From the NCBI GenBank assembly GCA_012932295.1, contig JAAONU010000016.1:46221241-46285240 (forward strand): a stretch of DNA of 64,000 nt. Direction: 5' to 3'. The notes under the pieces are model-generated. The model did not search any database. It saw only the letters and a program-made list of their open reading frames with translations, and had not been told where the DNA came from. Position 1 is the stretch's first letter. Each line of letters begins with the position of its first letter. Positions 1-11,397 of this stretch are shown piece after piece. The DNA comes from Cyclina sinensis. Lineage: Eukaryota > Mollusca > Bivalvia > Venerida > Veneridae. The position numbers and the translations under genes were made by a program.

Positions 1-730
1 TTATTTGTAGAATCATGTTTGTATTTTGTTCAAATAGTGGTAAGTGAAATATTTCAACTAGCACTGCAGTTCATGTGTTTTAATTATTACTGGATTTTTC
101 CACTTTTCAGGTCGCACAGTTCTTTGACAGCTGAAATTGTTGAAATGTAGTTTCTGGTAATTAGTGAAATAAAAAAAATCACATTGTATCACTTAAAACG
201 GGGTCTGTTCTACATTTTCACGATAAATATTACTGTACTTAGTACCGTAATAGCGGAAAGGGAAGATATTTAGGGGAAGTTATCAAGTAAAAACTAATTT
301 CTTGAATTGTCTATACAAAACAATGCATGTCTTTCAAATTAACTTATTCTTGTAAGAGTAAAAAAGATTGTTTTCCAGGTTATTTTAAATTGAATCCGCC
401 TTGTGTTTGAATTGATTACCTTATTTCTATGAATTATTCAATAGTAAATTCGATAGCTAAAGCTGTCGTCAGCTATTTGAATATTTATAATCTAATCTCC
501 GATAAGATTTGAATTGAAACAGTTTATTGCGGGAACAGTTGAAAACAAAAAGAAAATCAATATTTAAGGAGAAGGGTTGATACTGGCCAAAAAAAAGAGA
601 TATTTTCCCGCAAATTCTTAGGTTAGCAGTTCTATTTATAATAGGTTACTTTCTTTTTTTTTTCATTATCTACATTTTATCCTGTAGGCGCAAATTAATA
701 ACTTTTTCTGTTGACATTGTTTTCTTGCAG
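1..730. other. AT-rich non-coding DNA leading to an exon-like module
   Basis: I see no recognisable gene or repeat here. The last 30 bases (TTTTTCTGTTGACATTGTTT, then TCTTGCAG) look like a pyrimidine-rich intron end with a splice acceptor at 729-730. The same stretch recurs ahead of other module copies, for example near 12075. Confidence 0.4.
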
Positions 731-874
731 ATTTCTTATTACCATTTACTATACAACCAGATTGTCAGGACTGCAAACTTCAATATGAAACGTTAAATCT
801 TTGTCCAAAGTTTAGGTCAGGACAACCTCAACAGGTCTTTGACCTTAGAAATATATTGCCTTTGTTGAAACAAC
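731..874 (+). other. Candidate internal coding exon, 144 bp, phase 1-1
   Basis: A good acceptor (TTTTCTTGCAG) ends at 730 and a good donor (GTAAGG) starts at 875. Between them, reading from 733, 47 codons are open; the exon contributes two bases to the first codon and one to the last, so it is symmetric in phase 1. The predicted peptide begins FLLPFTIQPDCQDC and contains three cysteines and the string LNLCPKF. I do not recognise the family. Diverged relatives of the same DNA lie at about 2085, 5765 and 11450, but this frame is broken in the copies I checked (stop after about 17 codons at 2085 and 5765). In the copies at 5765 and 11450 a different frame is open. Coding status is therefore unresolved; the region could be a live exon, a pseudo-exon, or part of a repeat. 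Confidence 0.3.
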
Positions 875-1351
875 GTAAGGTTCTAAACTTGGAGCAATAG
901 TTTCATCTTGTTTTAATCAAACCTATGGCTAAGAAGACGACAGAAAAGTTTTGTTTTGACGGATGGCTTTTGTGAACTCTTTTCTCATGATGTTAATAAT
1001 AGTTGTTGCCATTGAATTCAGATCACTGTTTTGGGAGCAATATTTGTTTCTTTAAGCCCTCCAAAATCAGTGGATGTTATTTGTGTCTTTAACAGATTTA
1101 AAACCTTGCCTCTGAAATAGGTGATGACGTCATTTTACATTATCGTAATCTAAAAACGTTGTCTGTATTTGAAACTGCTTATTTCTTTTGAACTATAAAA
1201 CTAACTTCTTTCGAGACAAACTTGTCCGTGGACTTTAGAAGAAAAGCATGAAAACGTTAAAAATTAAGCAATATCATATACTTAATCATTCTTAGCATAC
1301 TGGTGAATCCAAATGAAATGAAACGATAAAATCGCAACACAGTAAGATAGT
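875..1351. other. AT-rich non-coding DNA
   Basis: Nothing recognisable was found between the candidate exon and the start of the duplicated block. Confidence 0.4.
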
Positions 1352-3750
1352 GTCTTTTTTAACTTAATATATACTTCCTTTTTTCAGATGGCAACTTGAC
1401 ATGTATAGCAATTGATTTTTTGAATATAACGTTTTACTTTATGTAGGAATGCCCTTTTTATTAAATCTCCGTAATCTGGAAACCTATCTTATCCGAGGCA
1501 GTCACTATTAGAGATTGTGTTACTGTATATAGATCGTTAAAGAAAAACGTTTTCTGTTGAAAAGGAATGCGTATTTGCTCTCATTTGTGAAATTGTTTGT
1601 AACTTAGACCTGCTTTTCATGAGGCATTTTTATTACTTCACTTCCACTTTGAGTAGAACGAAGTGTATGTTTGTTTTAAATTAGCTTACATATTTTTTGA
1701 AAGAAACGTATGTGTTAAATCATGCATGTATTTTATCTCATTTGTTCAGGTAGTTGATAGTATAATAAACTAGCATTGCTTTTCAAAAGTCGTAATTATG
1801 TCTGTATCTCCACATCTAAATACAAATCGAATTTTTAGTTAAACGTCTTATACATAACACGTGCACGCACGCACGTAGGCAATTATTAATTAATAGTTAC
1901 ATAAGTGGTTTGATACCATTAACTTATTTCTACAAAAACAACTTCTGAAAACATTTTTAGACGTTAGAATCTTCATTGGTCTGGGTTTTTTTTATCTCCA
2001 TTTCTCCAGATGTGATAGTTTTATTTTGTCTTTCTGTTAACCTCGTTTAGTATTGTTTTTCTCTCATGGCTTCTTATTAGTGTTCTCTCTGCAGTCAGTC
2101 TGCCAGAGCCGTAGAGTTCAGTAGAAAACAATGTATCTCAGTCGAGGTCAGAGAAAACTTTTCAGGTCTCAAGGAAATCTGACTATTGTTTACAATTCAA
2201 TATCAGATGTGAGAGCAGTATATCATTAATGATGAGGAAATACATCTGAAAAAAGGGCAAAACTATAGGGTATTAAATTCTTGCAAGTATATTTTTTTCT
2301 TCTAAATAAATTTAATCCTTTTATTCCCATTTTTGTCGTCTTGTTTGCTTGTGCACACAACTTTCCACAAATAAATATGATTATTTTTACTGGACCCTAA
2401 ACTGATGATTTAATTTGAGCCCAGCTTTTCTTTCCAGGCCAATTTTGTACGTAGAATAGACTGCTTCAATGATTTTATAATTGACCATTTATAGACAATA
2501 CATATTTCCTAGACAGCAGTATTTTGTTGTTATTTTATTGGTTATTTTACAAAAGTTGTAGCGAATGTTGTTCAGTATAAAATGTGTGATTAATCAAATG
2601 GGCGAACGTTAGGTGCGGATTCGATCCCAATCTCCTCCACTAAAACATGATGAGACATTAGACGCCCCTGAATTTGGTGATGTACACTGAACTTGTAAAA
2701 GAACCAGAAGTGTCCCTGAAATTTGATGTTTTTTGTCTCTTGCATTATAGCCCACAACTTAAACTAACGAAACTCTGCACTGGGCGTCTGTAATATGGCA
2801 AACTGGTATTGACGATAGATTAGCTCAAATTAACTTCTTTCACTTAAACAGAACACTTTTCCTTTCTGCTGTATATAAAACCTGTACTGAGAGCTTGATG
2901 AGAGAGATGTTATGGTTTTGAGTGCAGAAATCAGTTTGAGGGCAATACAATTAATTTATTTCGTAAAACAAATGTCAGTGGAACCGTTTTTGTTTCTAAC
3001 ACAGCTTTCAGCAGTTGTCATCTGCCGTATCAGTTTAAACATCAGCACAACGTCACTGCATATACGTAAATAAAGTTAATTAATTCACAAGCAATTTTAA
3101 AGGGGATCTGATGTGCGTTTTAATTAATTATCTTACCTTTGTGAATTTTAAAGTAGTTACACTGACTAACATGCAACCTTTCTGACACATGATTGATTTT
3201 TATGTATGTGCACTTTTAATAACTGGTCTCAGATAAGATTCCGATTAAAACATCTGATAGGGAAAACATGAAAACAAACACAAAGTCAATTACATAGCAA
3301 CGAAGATTTTTTACTTGTATAAAAATGAGTCATTTGCGCGCACATTCCAATAGTTCTAGATAACAGTTGTATATAATGTAACAAGTTTCTTACTCTTACT
3401 ATATTCTACATATATCTCCCAAACAAGTAAATTAATCTTGCTGGTATTGTTGACATTTTTTCCTCACTTTATTCCTATTAGCATTCACTCCAACAGTTTA
3501 ATACAAAACACTCAAGACTATGTCAAAATAATCTCTTCCGGTCTTCAGCCTCTGAAGAAACTAGCTTTTATTAAAGCATTCTACTGATGATCAAATCTTG
3601 GGGTATCATTCTGTCCTAATATTGATGATTTTAGCCTGGAAGGGCACTACAGTCGGGCATAAGTGTTGGTAAATCCGAGTTTTTGTTTCATGTTGGAGAT
3701 TTCACAAGATATCTGAATGATATTGCTATTTTAGGGACGGTAAATGTTTA

Positions 3751-3782
<32 letters not shown>

Positions 3783-4045
3783 ACTTGGATCAAAGAAGAC
3801 ACATGATTTGTATTTTCTAAAGTCTTATTTTCGTTTTGTACTAACAAAGGCAGATATAAATCATATGAAACACTACCTGTCCTTTTCATCATCTTAATAT
3901 TGCAAGCATTTGTATTAATTTCTTTGATGTCTCCACTGAGTTCTGCATTTTGGAAAGTTGAAAGTTGTTGAATGTGTTTATAAAACAGTTTTGTTTTCTC
4001 AATTAATCATCTTGCACTGTGCAGATGTAAAACACATTCATTTTT
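1352..4045 (+). repeat. Segmental duplication, copy 1 (about 2.7 kb)
   Basis: This block is colinear with 4995-7690 at moderate divergence. Anchor pairs include CGTTTTACTTTATGTAGG (1429 / about 5070), CCGAGGCAGTC (1494 / about 5134), a CACGCACGCACG microsatellite (1860 / 5560), TGGACCCTAAACTG (about 2392 / 6105), CTGACACATGATTGATTT (about 3182 / 6870) and the pair around 3534 / 7230. It contains exon-like module relatives at about 2085 and 3466, neither with a convincing open frame. A run of about 30 A sits at 3751-3780 where copy 2 has only a short A-rich stretch. Confidence 0.75.
2085..2190 (+). pseudogene. Decayed copy of the exon-like module
   Basis: It matches the 731 module by eye across about 100 bases: a CAGTCTGCCAG segment, a TTCAGTAGAAAACA segment and the AGGTCAGAGAAAAC to GGAAATCT segment. 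In the frame of the 731 copy a stop appears after about 17 codons. In the alternative frame it is open except for a single TAG. Confidence 0.35.
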
Positions 4046-4148
4046 GAATTTTAACTAGAAAAACTGTCTAGCAGCTAATGAAGTTGGACCCAGTTTTGAA
4101 TTTTAGAAAAGTAGAAAAACTGCCTAGCAGTTAATTAAGTTGGAACCT
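4043..4148 (+). repeat. Two-copy 56-bp tandem duplication
   Basis: The segment holding AAACTGTCTAGCAG (about 4061) recurs as AAACTGCCTAGCAG (about 4117), with flanking TTTTGAATTTTA and AAGTTGGA also repeated. Confidence 0.7.
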
Positions 4149-4229
4149 AGCTTAATGTACAGACAGCCTCCAACAGTGCTTTTATTTTCGTGTAACTGAT
4201 CAATGGAGCCAAGAAATCAGTACGACTTA

Positions 4230-4520
4230 TTTAATGATTTCCAGTTAATATGAAATGAAATATGCTATGTGGTGTGATATCTTGACTGTATGACTTCTTC
4301 TAACTGTTATATTGAAAGAAGTTAATTATTAAACCGTGAAACAGATTGGACAAAATGATATAAAATTGTAAAGCTTTTATTAACTGATTTCTCTTTAGGG
4401 TTTTAATATATTTGCTAATTAGCAACAGCACTGAGTTCGAAGAGAAATAGAATGTTGACTGTGTCATTGATTTATTACATTTAAGGTCACTGACTCGTTA
4501 AACAACGATATGACTCGTTA
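4230..4520 (+). repeat. Paralogous non-coding segment (partner at 29218-29510)
   Basis: TTTAATGATTTCCAGTTAAT followed by a colinear series of matches (TTTTATTAACTGATTTC, GCAACAGCACTGAGTTCGAA, ATTTAAGGTCACTGA) aligns with 29218-29510, where the equivalents are TTTTAATGACTGGCTTCC, GAAACAGTACTGAGTTCAAA and ATTTGAGGTTGCTGA. No coding frame is evident. Confidence 0.6.
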
Positions 4521-5003
4521 ACCAACGATACCGATCGTGAAAAAACAATACCACTCGCTAACCAACGATACCACTCGCTAACCAACGAAACCACTCGTAA
4601 ACCAACGATACTACTAGTTAACCAACGATACTAATTACCAAACAACGGTGCAACTCGTTAACTAACGATACCACGCGTTACACAACGAAACCACTGGTTA
4701 ACCAACAATACCACTGGTTATCCAACGATACCACTCGTTAAACAACGATACCACTAATTAACCAACGATACCACTCGTTAAGCAACTATACCATTCGTCA
4801 ACTAACGATACCACTCGTGAAACAACGATACCACTCGTGAAACAACGATACCACTCGTTAAACAACTGTACCAATCGTTAACTAACGATTCCACTCGTTA
4901 AACAACTACACCACTCGTCAACCAACGATACCACTCGATAAACAACGATACCACTGGTTAACCAACGATACCACTCGATTAACATCTATACCACTCGGTA
5001 AAC
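4490..5003 (+). repeat. 20-bp minisatellite, about 26 units
   Basis: The unit is close to CCACTCGTTAACCAACGATA and repeats with a 20-base period, three units per 60 bases, with point variation. It is not codon-phased and shows no open product. It fills the gap between the two copies of the 2.7-kb duplication and stops where copy 2 begins. Confidence 0.95.
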
Positions 5004-7690
5004 TCAATATGTACTTCCTTTATTCAGTTGGGAACTTTCACATGTGTATAAATTGATTTCTTGAACATACCGTTTTACTTTATGTAGGCATGTATATTTT
5101 ATTAAATCTCCGTAATTTGGAAACCTCATTATCCGAGGCAGTCTATATTAGAGATTGTTTGAATGTATATAGATCGTAAAATAAATAAAATTTTCTGTTG
5201 ATTCGCATTGTGTTAAATGCGTATTTGTTCTCATTGCTTAACCAGCTCAACTTTTCACGAGACTCAGTTATTAATTAACTGTCGCTAATTGTATGTGTGT
5301 TTTAATTCAACCTGCATAGTTTGGAATCATTTTTGGTCCCAGGACAGGGAGTTTTACTGTATATAGGTTGTATGACATTCTTTGCTGAAGAAAGAAAGTT
5401 TATTTTGAACAGGAATGTTAATCATGCTTGTATTTTATCTCATTTCGTCAGGTATTTGTTACTTTAATATTGCAAATCAGCATCGGAATTGTTACTGTAT
5501 CTCATTATCTAAATACAATAAAATTTACTAGTTTATTGTATTATATAGACAACGAACACGCACGCACGCTTGCACGTACGCACGCACACCCGCAATTATA
5601 AATTGAGAGTTTCATAGGTAGTTTAATGCCGATAACATATTTGCACAAAGACAACTTCTGAATAGATTTGTAACCTTTGGTTACTTCGTTGCTCTGATTT
5701 CTTCTCCAGATTTGATAGTTTTATTTTGTTTTTCTGTTAACATTGTTTGGCATTGTTTTTCTCTCATGGCTTCTTATTAGTTTTCACTCTGCAGTCAGTC
5801 TGTCAGAGCCACACAGTTCAATAGAAAACAATGTTTCTCAGTCTAGGTCAGAGAAAACTTTTCAGGTCTCCGGCCTCAAGGAAATCTTGCTATTATTTGC
5901 AGTTCAATGTAAGAAGCGAGTGTAGTATTTGATTCCGTTATTGTTAAAGAAATACACCCGAAAAAAACAGAAATGTTAGGCAATAAGTTTGTACAAGTAG
6001 ATTATGTTTTTTTTCTTCTCAATACATTTAATCCTTTCATTTCCTTTTTTGTCTGGTTTGTTTGTGAACACAATTTTCTATAAATAGATATGATTATCCT
6101 TAACGGACCCTAAACTGCTGATTTATTTTGAGCCCGGCTTACTTTTTACATACAATAGAATGTTTCATTGATTGTATAATTGACCATTTACAGACTAGAA
6201 AGCAGGACTTTGTTGTTTGTGACTATTTTTACAAAAACTTCGTTCAGTTTAATCTTTAATAGCCGGCTATATCTCACCATACGCCGCGTGACTTTAAATG
6301 CCTAGCATAAATTGTTTGATTAATGAAATGGGCGAACGTAAGGACGGATTCAGTCCCTATTTCCACCACTTTAACAGCCGTCCTTTTTTGTTGGTGCAAC
6401 ACACTGAACATATAAAAAACCGGAAGTGTCTCTGGAATTAGATTTGTTCTTGCAGTATACCCCACAGCATAAACTCACTAAATTCTGCACGGAGCTTCTG
6501 AAATATGGGAAACCGCTATTGACGATAGATAAACCCACTTTAACTTTTTGTACTGAGACAGTATTGTTTTCCTCTCGTATTATATAATGATGAAAACATG
6601 AATCATAATTACAGTGAAATGTCCTGGTTTTGAATTGAGTTCAGTACCTTTAATTCAGTTGGTGAACTAAAGTCAATGGAGCCGTCATCTTCAAACATGG
6701 CTTACAGCAGTCCTTGACGTTTGCGTAATAATTAAAAACAAATAAATAAATAAATAAAGTTAATTACTTCGCAAGTATTTTTGAATGGAATCCGACGTGC
6801 ATTTTAATTATCTCACCTTTGTGAATTTTGAATTATTAGTAGTTACACTGACTAACTTGCACCATTTCTGACACATGATTGATTTGATGTATGTGAATTC
6901 TTAATAACTGGTCTCGGATAAGATTCACAATACACAGCTGATAGAAAAAAGGTGAAAACAAACACAGGTCAAGTCAATAGGAAAAAAATATTTTACTTGT
7001 ATGAAAATATGAGTCATTCACGTGAAATCCCATGGTTAACAGTTCTATATAATGTAACAAGTTTCTTCTTCTTACTATATTCTACATTTATCTCCCGAAC
7101 CAGTAAATTAATCTTGTCGGTTTTGTTGACATTGTTCTCTCACAATATTGTTAATAGCATTCACTCCACAGCAAGCTCGTTGTTCAATACAAAACTCTAA
7201 ATTATTGTTTCAAGATTAGGTCAAAATAATTTCTTCCGGTCTTTGGCCTCTGAAGTATCTAGCTCTTTTAATAGCAACCTACCAATGATCAAAACTTAGG
7301 ATATTAATCTGTCCTTATGTTGCATATAATGACTTGAAAGGGCAGATAAGTCTGGCATAAGTTGTGGTATATACCAATTTTAGTTTCGTTTTATGTCTGA
7401 ATGATATTGCCATTTTAGTGACGGTTAATGCTTAAGAAAAAGGAAGATACTTGGATCAAACGAGACACATGAGCTGTAATTTCTAATGTCTTACTTTTCT
7501 CTTTATAGGAACACATACGGATATAAAACATGACGTTTTCTCTGCCGTAATATTGCATCCATTTATTTTGATTTCCTTTGATGTCTCCATTGAGTTTTAC
7601 ATTTTGGATTTTGCATTGAAAGCGGTTGAATAAGGTTCTTTTTTTCGATTAGACATCTTACACAATGCAGATGTACAGTTAACTTATCAA
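4995..7690 (+). repeat. Segmental duplication, copy 2 (about 2.7 kb)
   Basis: This is the partner of 1352-4045, in the same orientation. It keeps the same order of anchors and contains exon-like modules at about 5765 and 7135. Small open frames here (60 and 82 codons) have no recognisable domain and are likely chance frames. Confidence 0.75.
5743..5925 (+). pseudogene. Exon-like module copy with a different open frame
   Basis: A 60-codon frame beginning with ATG overlaps the module. Its middle part (HSAVSLSEPHSSIENN, then RSEKTF) resembles the frame at 11398-11607 (QSAIRLSGTHSSIQNS, then RSEKSF). This frame differs from the one open at 731-874. The similarity may just follow from shared DNA. 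No known domain is visible. Confidence 0.25.
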
Positions 7691-8259
7691 AGATACTTTT
7701 TTTCATTATTTTTTTTAGTTTCAGGCCCCTGATGGGTAACCCCATTTATTCTCCCCGTCATTGGTGAAACAAGGGTCGGGGAACCATCCCCTGTTCACCT
7801 TACAATCATTTTACTACAAATATGCTACATGTATATCATTATTTGAAATATCCAGACCTGATACTATTTTAAGTATAACTATAACTATGTAACAAGAAAA
7901 AAAAGGAACAAGAACAAAAAAAAAAGAAATAAATAATAATCGAGAGGCCTTGTCGGCTTGATACTTTATACAACCTGTCAGTCAGTCCTTATTAAGTGGA
8001 TTTTATTTAAACCAGATGTTGCTCACAGAATTCAGTCAGGCAGCTTACTTAAAATGTATTCAAAATTCTGTTGAAAATAAAGTGATTTTTGGTTCCTTTT
8101 ACAAATAAATTTCCATGTACATAGTTTGTGTTTAAGATAGCATTTAAAATTAACTAAATTCAGACAATTATGTGAATTAGCTTGGAACTTTGTTTTATAA
8201 ATAAAATATTAACGTTTATTAACGTTTATTGTCAACAGTATTAAACGTTCTTCTGATGA
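7691..8259. other. Non-coding DNA with A-rich tract
   Basis: The stretch holds A-rich simple sequence at about 7890-7930 and a short duplication of TTAACGTTTATT at about 8210-8230. I see no gene. Confidence 0.4.
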
Positions 8260-9480
8260 AGTAAGAGATTTTGAATGAATGAAGATCGAAATTCAAGTTA
8301 CAAGTAAAATATCACCACAAGTAATCAGACATATTGCCATCAGATTGTATGCACTACTACAGAAATTAAATACCAAAACCTTATTCTGAAGAAAGCTTCC
8401 GACTAAAGAAAATGTAGAGGGGTGTGTTTACAAAGACTAGTTTTTTAAAAACAAAGAAAACTTTTGGTACTGTTAGGCTACGCCAAAAATGGCTAACATT
8501 GTTCTGTATGTCATGAACTTCCCAACTACTTTTAATACTTTTAATACAGTCTATTTGTCTTATAGATATAACACCTTTAGAATTAAATCCCGGGTTGTAA
8601 TACCAATATTAAGAATTAATATAGATTCTTAGGAAACCCGACCTTTTGTTATAAGAAGAGATTACAAAGAAATAGGTAAGGATTGTAAGTAAGAACGCGG
8701 TTATATTATTTTGATAACCAAATCTAAAGAGATTTTTATCATATAAAAGACATTTAAAAGACAAATGAAAACAAACCTTAATATGAGGACAGATTTAGAC
8801 TTGTAAATACCCGAAACAAATTGAACATGCGTTTCAAGAGTTGCGCTATCTCTCCAGTAATAGAAGTGACACCCATTACAGTAAAAGTAATGCATATAAG
8901 CGTATATAATATACATATTCGCTAGAGGTTTTAATGAAAACAAAAAGTTGTTTCTTGTTTTTCTGCTTCATATTTGCTTTAGTATAAATGTAACTCGTAA
9001 GATAGTTTTTGGGCGTCTGAGGGTTTTCAGAGTAATATTTCTTAATAGGAAATTTACAGTACAGACTATTTTATGTAGGTTTGTAAAATAATTCTGCCTT
9101 AGATATGATTCAGTTGCACTTAAATTGAAAGAAAGGAATTTCAAAGATCTTGCGGGCATTCATTTTCTTTCTGCAAAAATTATCACCACACAAGCAAACG
9201 TAGGTTAGACGATAATAAACTTTGGATAACTTCATCCACTATTTTTTTCTGGGAGTGAATCTCTAAATGTTCTGAAAAGTAAATTGCAGCGTTTTTTGTG
9301 TGTTTTGCCAGTTTCTTTTAGCTGAAACAAATTATTTTCACTGTCTAAGCTTGTTGCAGAAGCTGAATGTACAGAGACGGTATGAAGAAAGCTAAAATGT
9401 GAAGGCATAGAAACGACTGAATCTATACAAGTGTCCACATCTTACACCACTGTATGATGTTCTTTCTGAAACTTGTGAGC
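8260..9480 (+). repeat. Paralogous non-coding block (partners at 29690-33880 and 35800-36060)
   Basis: The segment at 8280-8420 (AAATATCACCACAAGTAATC, TATGCACTACTACAGAAATTA) matches 29700-29820 and 35860-35960. The segment at 9157-9250 (GCATTCATTTTCTTTCTGC, ACAAGCAAACGTAGG) matches 32938-33040. The segment at 9340-9480 (TTGTTGCAGAAGCTGAATGT, GAAAGCTAAAATGTGAAG) matches 33735-33880. Order and strand are kept. No open frame is conserved between the copies. Confidence 0.55.
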
Positions 9481-9689
9481 TTTAAAAAACCGAATACTTC
9501 TGTTCAGAGTTACACAGGGTAACTGACTAAGACTAGTCGCCATTTCTTTCGTTTTATTTGGCGTTGCTTTTGGCATCGTTATTTTATTTATGTTAATGTT
9601 CAAATTTAGTGTTCTCCTCTGAAAGCACTCACTTCAAATTCGCCGTAAAACATTTCTGTGACATTCTTACTGTACATCGCTAATATTAT

Positions 9690-10625
9690 ATTTGACTCCT
9701 TTAGGGGTCGCCAGAGTTAGAAGTAGAAAAATCTTTAAACATCTTATGGTAAATGGATAGTTCATCACCAAACATGGTTTGTAGCATTCCAAGAATGTGT
9801 TTCAAATGTCATATTTTCTAAAATAAATTCAGTGGGCCTCTTTAAGGGGCCGCTAGAGCTAAAACTAGAAATACCTTTAACCATCTTCTATTTAACCAAT
9901 AGATGGATCATCACCACACTTTGTCTGTAGCATCTTTTGATAGTCCTCTATCAGGTTTTGTTCGGCCTTTTTAAAAGGAATAGTAAGAGATTAAATATAA
10001 ATATTTTAAATAACTAATGGATTGATCATCACCAAATATAGTCTGTAGCATTCATGGTCTTCTATAGATTTTGCTCAAACCACTTTGGTGGGCTTCTTTT
10101 AGGGGCCGCTACAGCAAAATATAGAAATACCTTTAAAGATCTTATGAACCAATGGCTGGATCATCACCAATCTTTGTTTGTAGCATCTTTAGTTGGTCTT
10201 CTATCAATTTTGCTCAATTTTATTTGGTTTGCCTCTTATGGGCCTTTAAAGCTATAAATAGAAATATCTTATAATTACTTGTACTCATGAACCAATGGAT
10301 GAATCGTTACCATACTTGACCTGAAGCGTCCGTAGGTGATCCTCTATCAAATTTTATAAATTTGGTTGGCTCTAATTAGGGGCCGCTGGACATAAAAATA
10401 ACAAAAAATAACTTCTTCACATGAACCAATAGATGGATTGTCACAAAGCTTGGTCTGTAACAGTTTTAGATGACCCTTTTTCAAATGTGCTCAAATGATT
10501 TTAGTTGGCCTCTTTAAGGGGCAGTAACAACTAAAAGAGAAATATCTTTTAATCATTAGTTTTCTGGAACTTATGAATCATCAAACTTAACCTGTAGCAT
10601 TCTTAGATGGTCTTCCAAAATGGTA
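9690..10625 (+). repeat. Tandem array of about 135-bp units, about seven copies
   Basis: Successive units begin near 9703, 9844, 9973, 10101, 10239, 10378 and 10517. Each has a GGGGCCGCTAGAGCTAAAA-like start, an AGAAATACCTTTAA-like middle and a GGTCTGTAGCATTC-like end. Confidence 0.85.
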
Positions 10626-11374
10626 AAAATGCAACAAACAAAAAATCTTTGAAAAACAACGTCTCAAAAACAGATGTACATTTACACTGGTGTTATGTAG
10701 AAATCTTAAAGTTTTGCTTGCAACATTGCATCCGTTCGTCTGTCCGATCACACAGTCGTTTCCGGAACTTAAATTGCTATCGTTATCATCTATCTGCATG
10801 TTCTTCAACCCAATCAAGGACGATCCCTATTGATTTTGGGGTCAAACCATCAAAGGTCAAGGTCACAGTGCATAGAAATAAAGAAACTGATTCCGGACCA
10901 TTACTCACTCTTTTTGTCTGCTTCCTGCACGAAAACGTACTCATAGATCAGCTACACCAAGATTGATCTTGTTTGCTTTTTAAGTCAAACTATTAAGGTC
11001 AAGGTCAAAGTAGATAAACATAAGAAAACTGTTTCCAGATTATAACTTGCTCCTTATCACGCAAATGCATGAAAATGTACACATGGATTTGCCCTACACC
11101 AGGCATGATTCCTATTGGTTTTTCAAATCGATAATGGTGCCAAGATAAAATTTGATTTCTAAACAATAATTTGCTTTATATTCAAGCAACATTCCTGAAA
11201 ACGTATAATTTGATGAAGGATGACTCTTGTTTATTTTGGTGTCAGGTCAAAGGTCAAGATCACAGTGCTTCTAAATAATAAAAAAAAAAACAGTTTCTTG
11301 GCCATAACTTAATTTCCTTATCATATTTCTATAAAATAACTTAATTATGGACTTTAAGCAACTTAAAACTAATA

Positions 11375-11388
11375 GGCTGCGGAGAGCC
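11375..11388 (+). other. 3' hairpin of a Helentron-like element
   Basis: GGCT and AGCC pair around a six-base loop, followed by CTTGTTT. Position and downstream sequence fit the 3' end of HINE-type elements. Confidence 0.5.
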
Positions 11389-11397
11389 CTTGTTTAG

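Larger units (their letters stand above)
9690..11392 (+). mobile_element. Decayed Helentron-like non-autonomous element with tandem cores
   Basis: The left part (9690-10625) is a tandem array of about seven units of roughly 128-139 bases marked by AGGGGCCGCT (9845, 10101, 10378) and ATGGATCATCACCAA. The right part (about 10700-11350) holds looser repeats with AAGGTCAAGGTCACAGTG. The right end has a hairpin, GGCT-GCGGAG-AGCC at 11375-11388, followed by CTTGTTT; a hairpin just inside the 3' end is the Helentron/HINE pattern. Immediately after it the exon-like module sequence starts, suggesting insertion into that scaffold. Left boundary uncertain. Open frames inside (such as 10607-10966) are repeat by-products. 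Confidence 0.55.

Noticed and set aside
3751..3780. Poly(A) run as the tail of a processed retrogene
   Set aside because: No gene-derived sequence precedes it, and the run lies inside a duplicated non-coding block.
4490..5003. CRISPR array
   Set aside because: Regular short units have no unique spacers; this is a eukaryotic minisatellite. The same holds for the 42-bp and 21-bp arrays.
10607..10966. 119-codon plus-strand frame
   Set aside because: It crosses the junction of two tandem cores inside a decayed mobile element and contains no domain.
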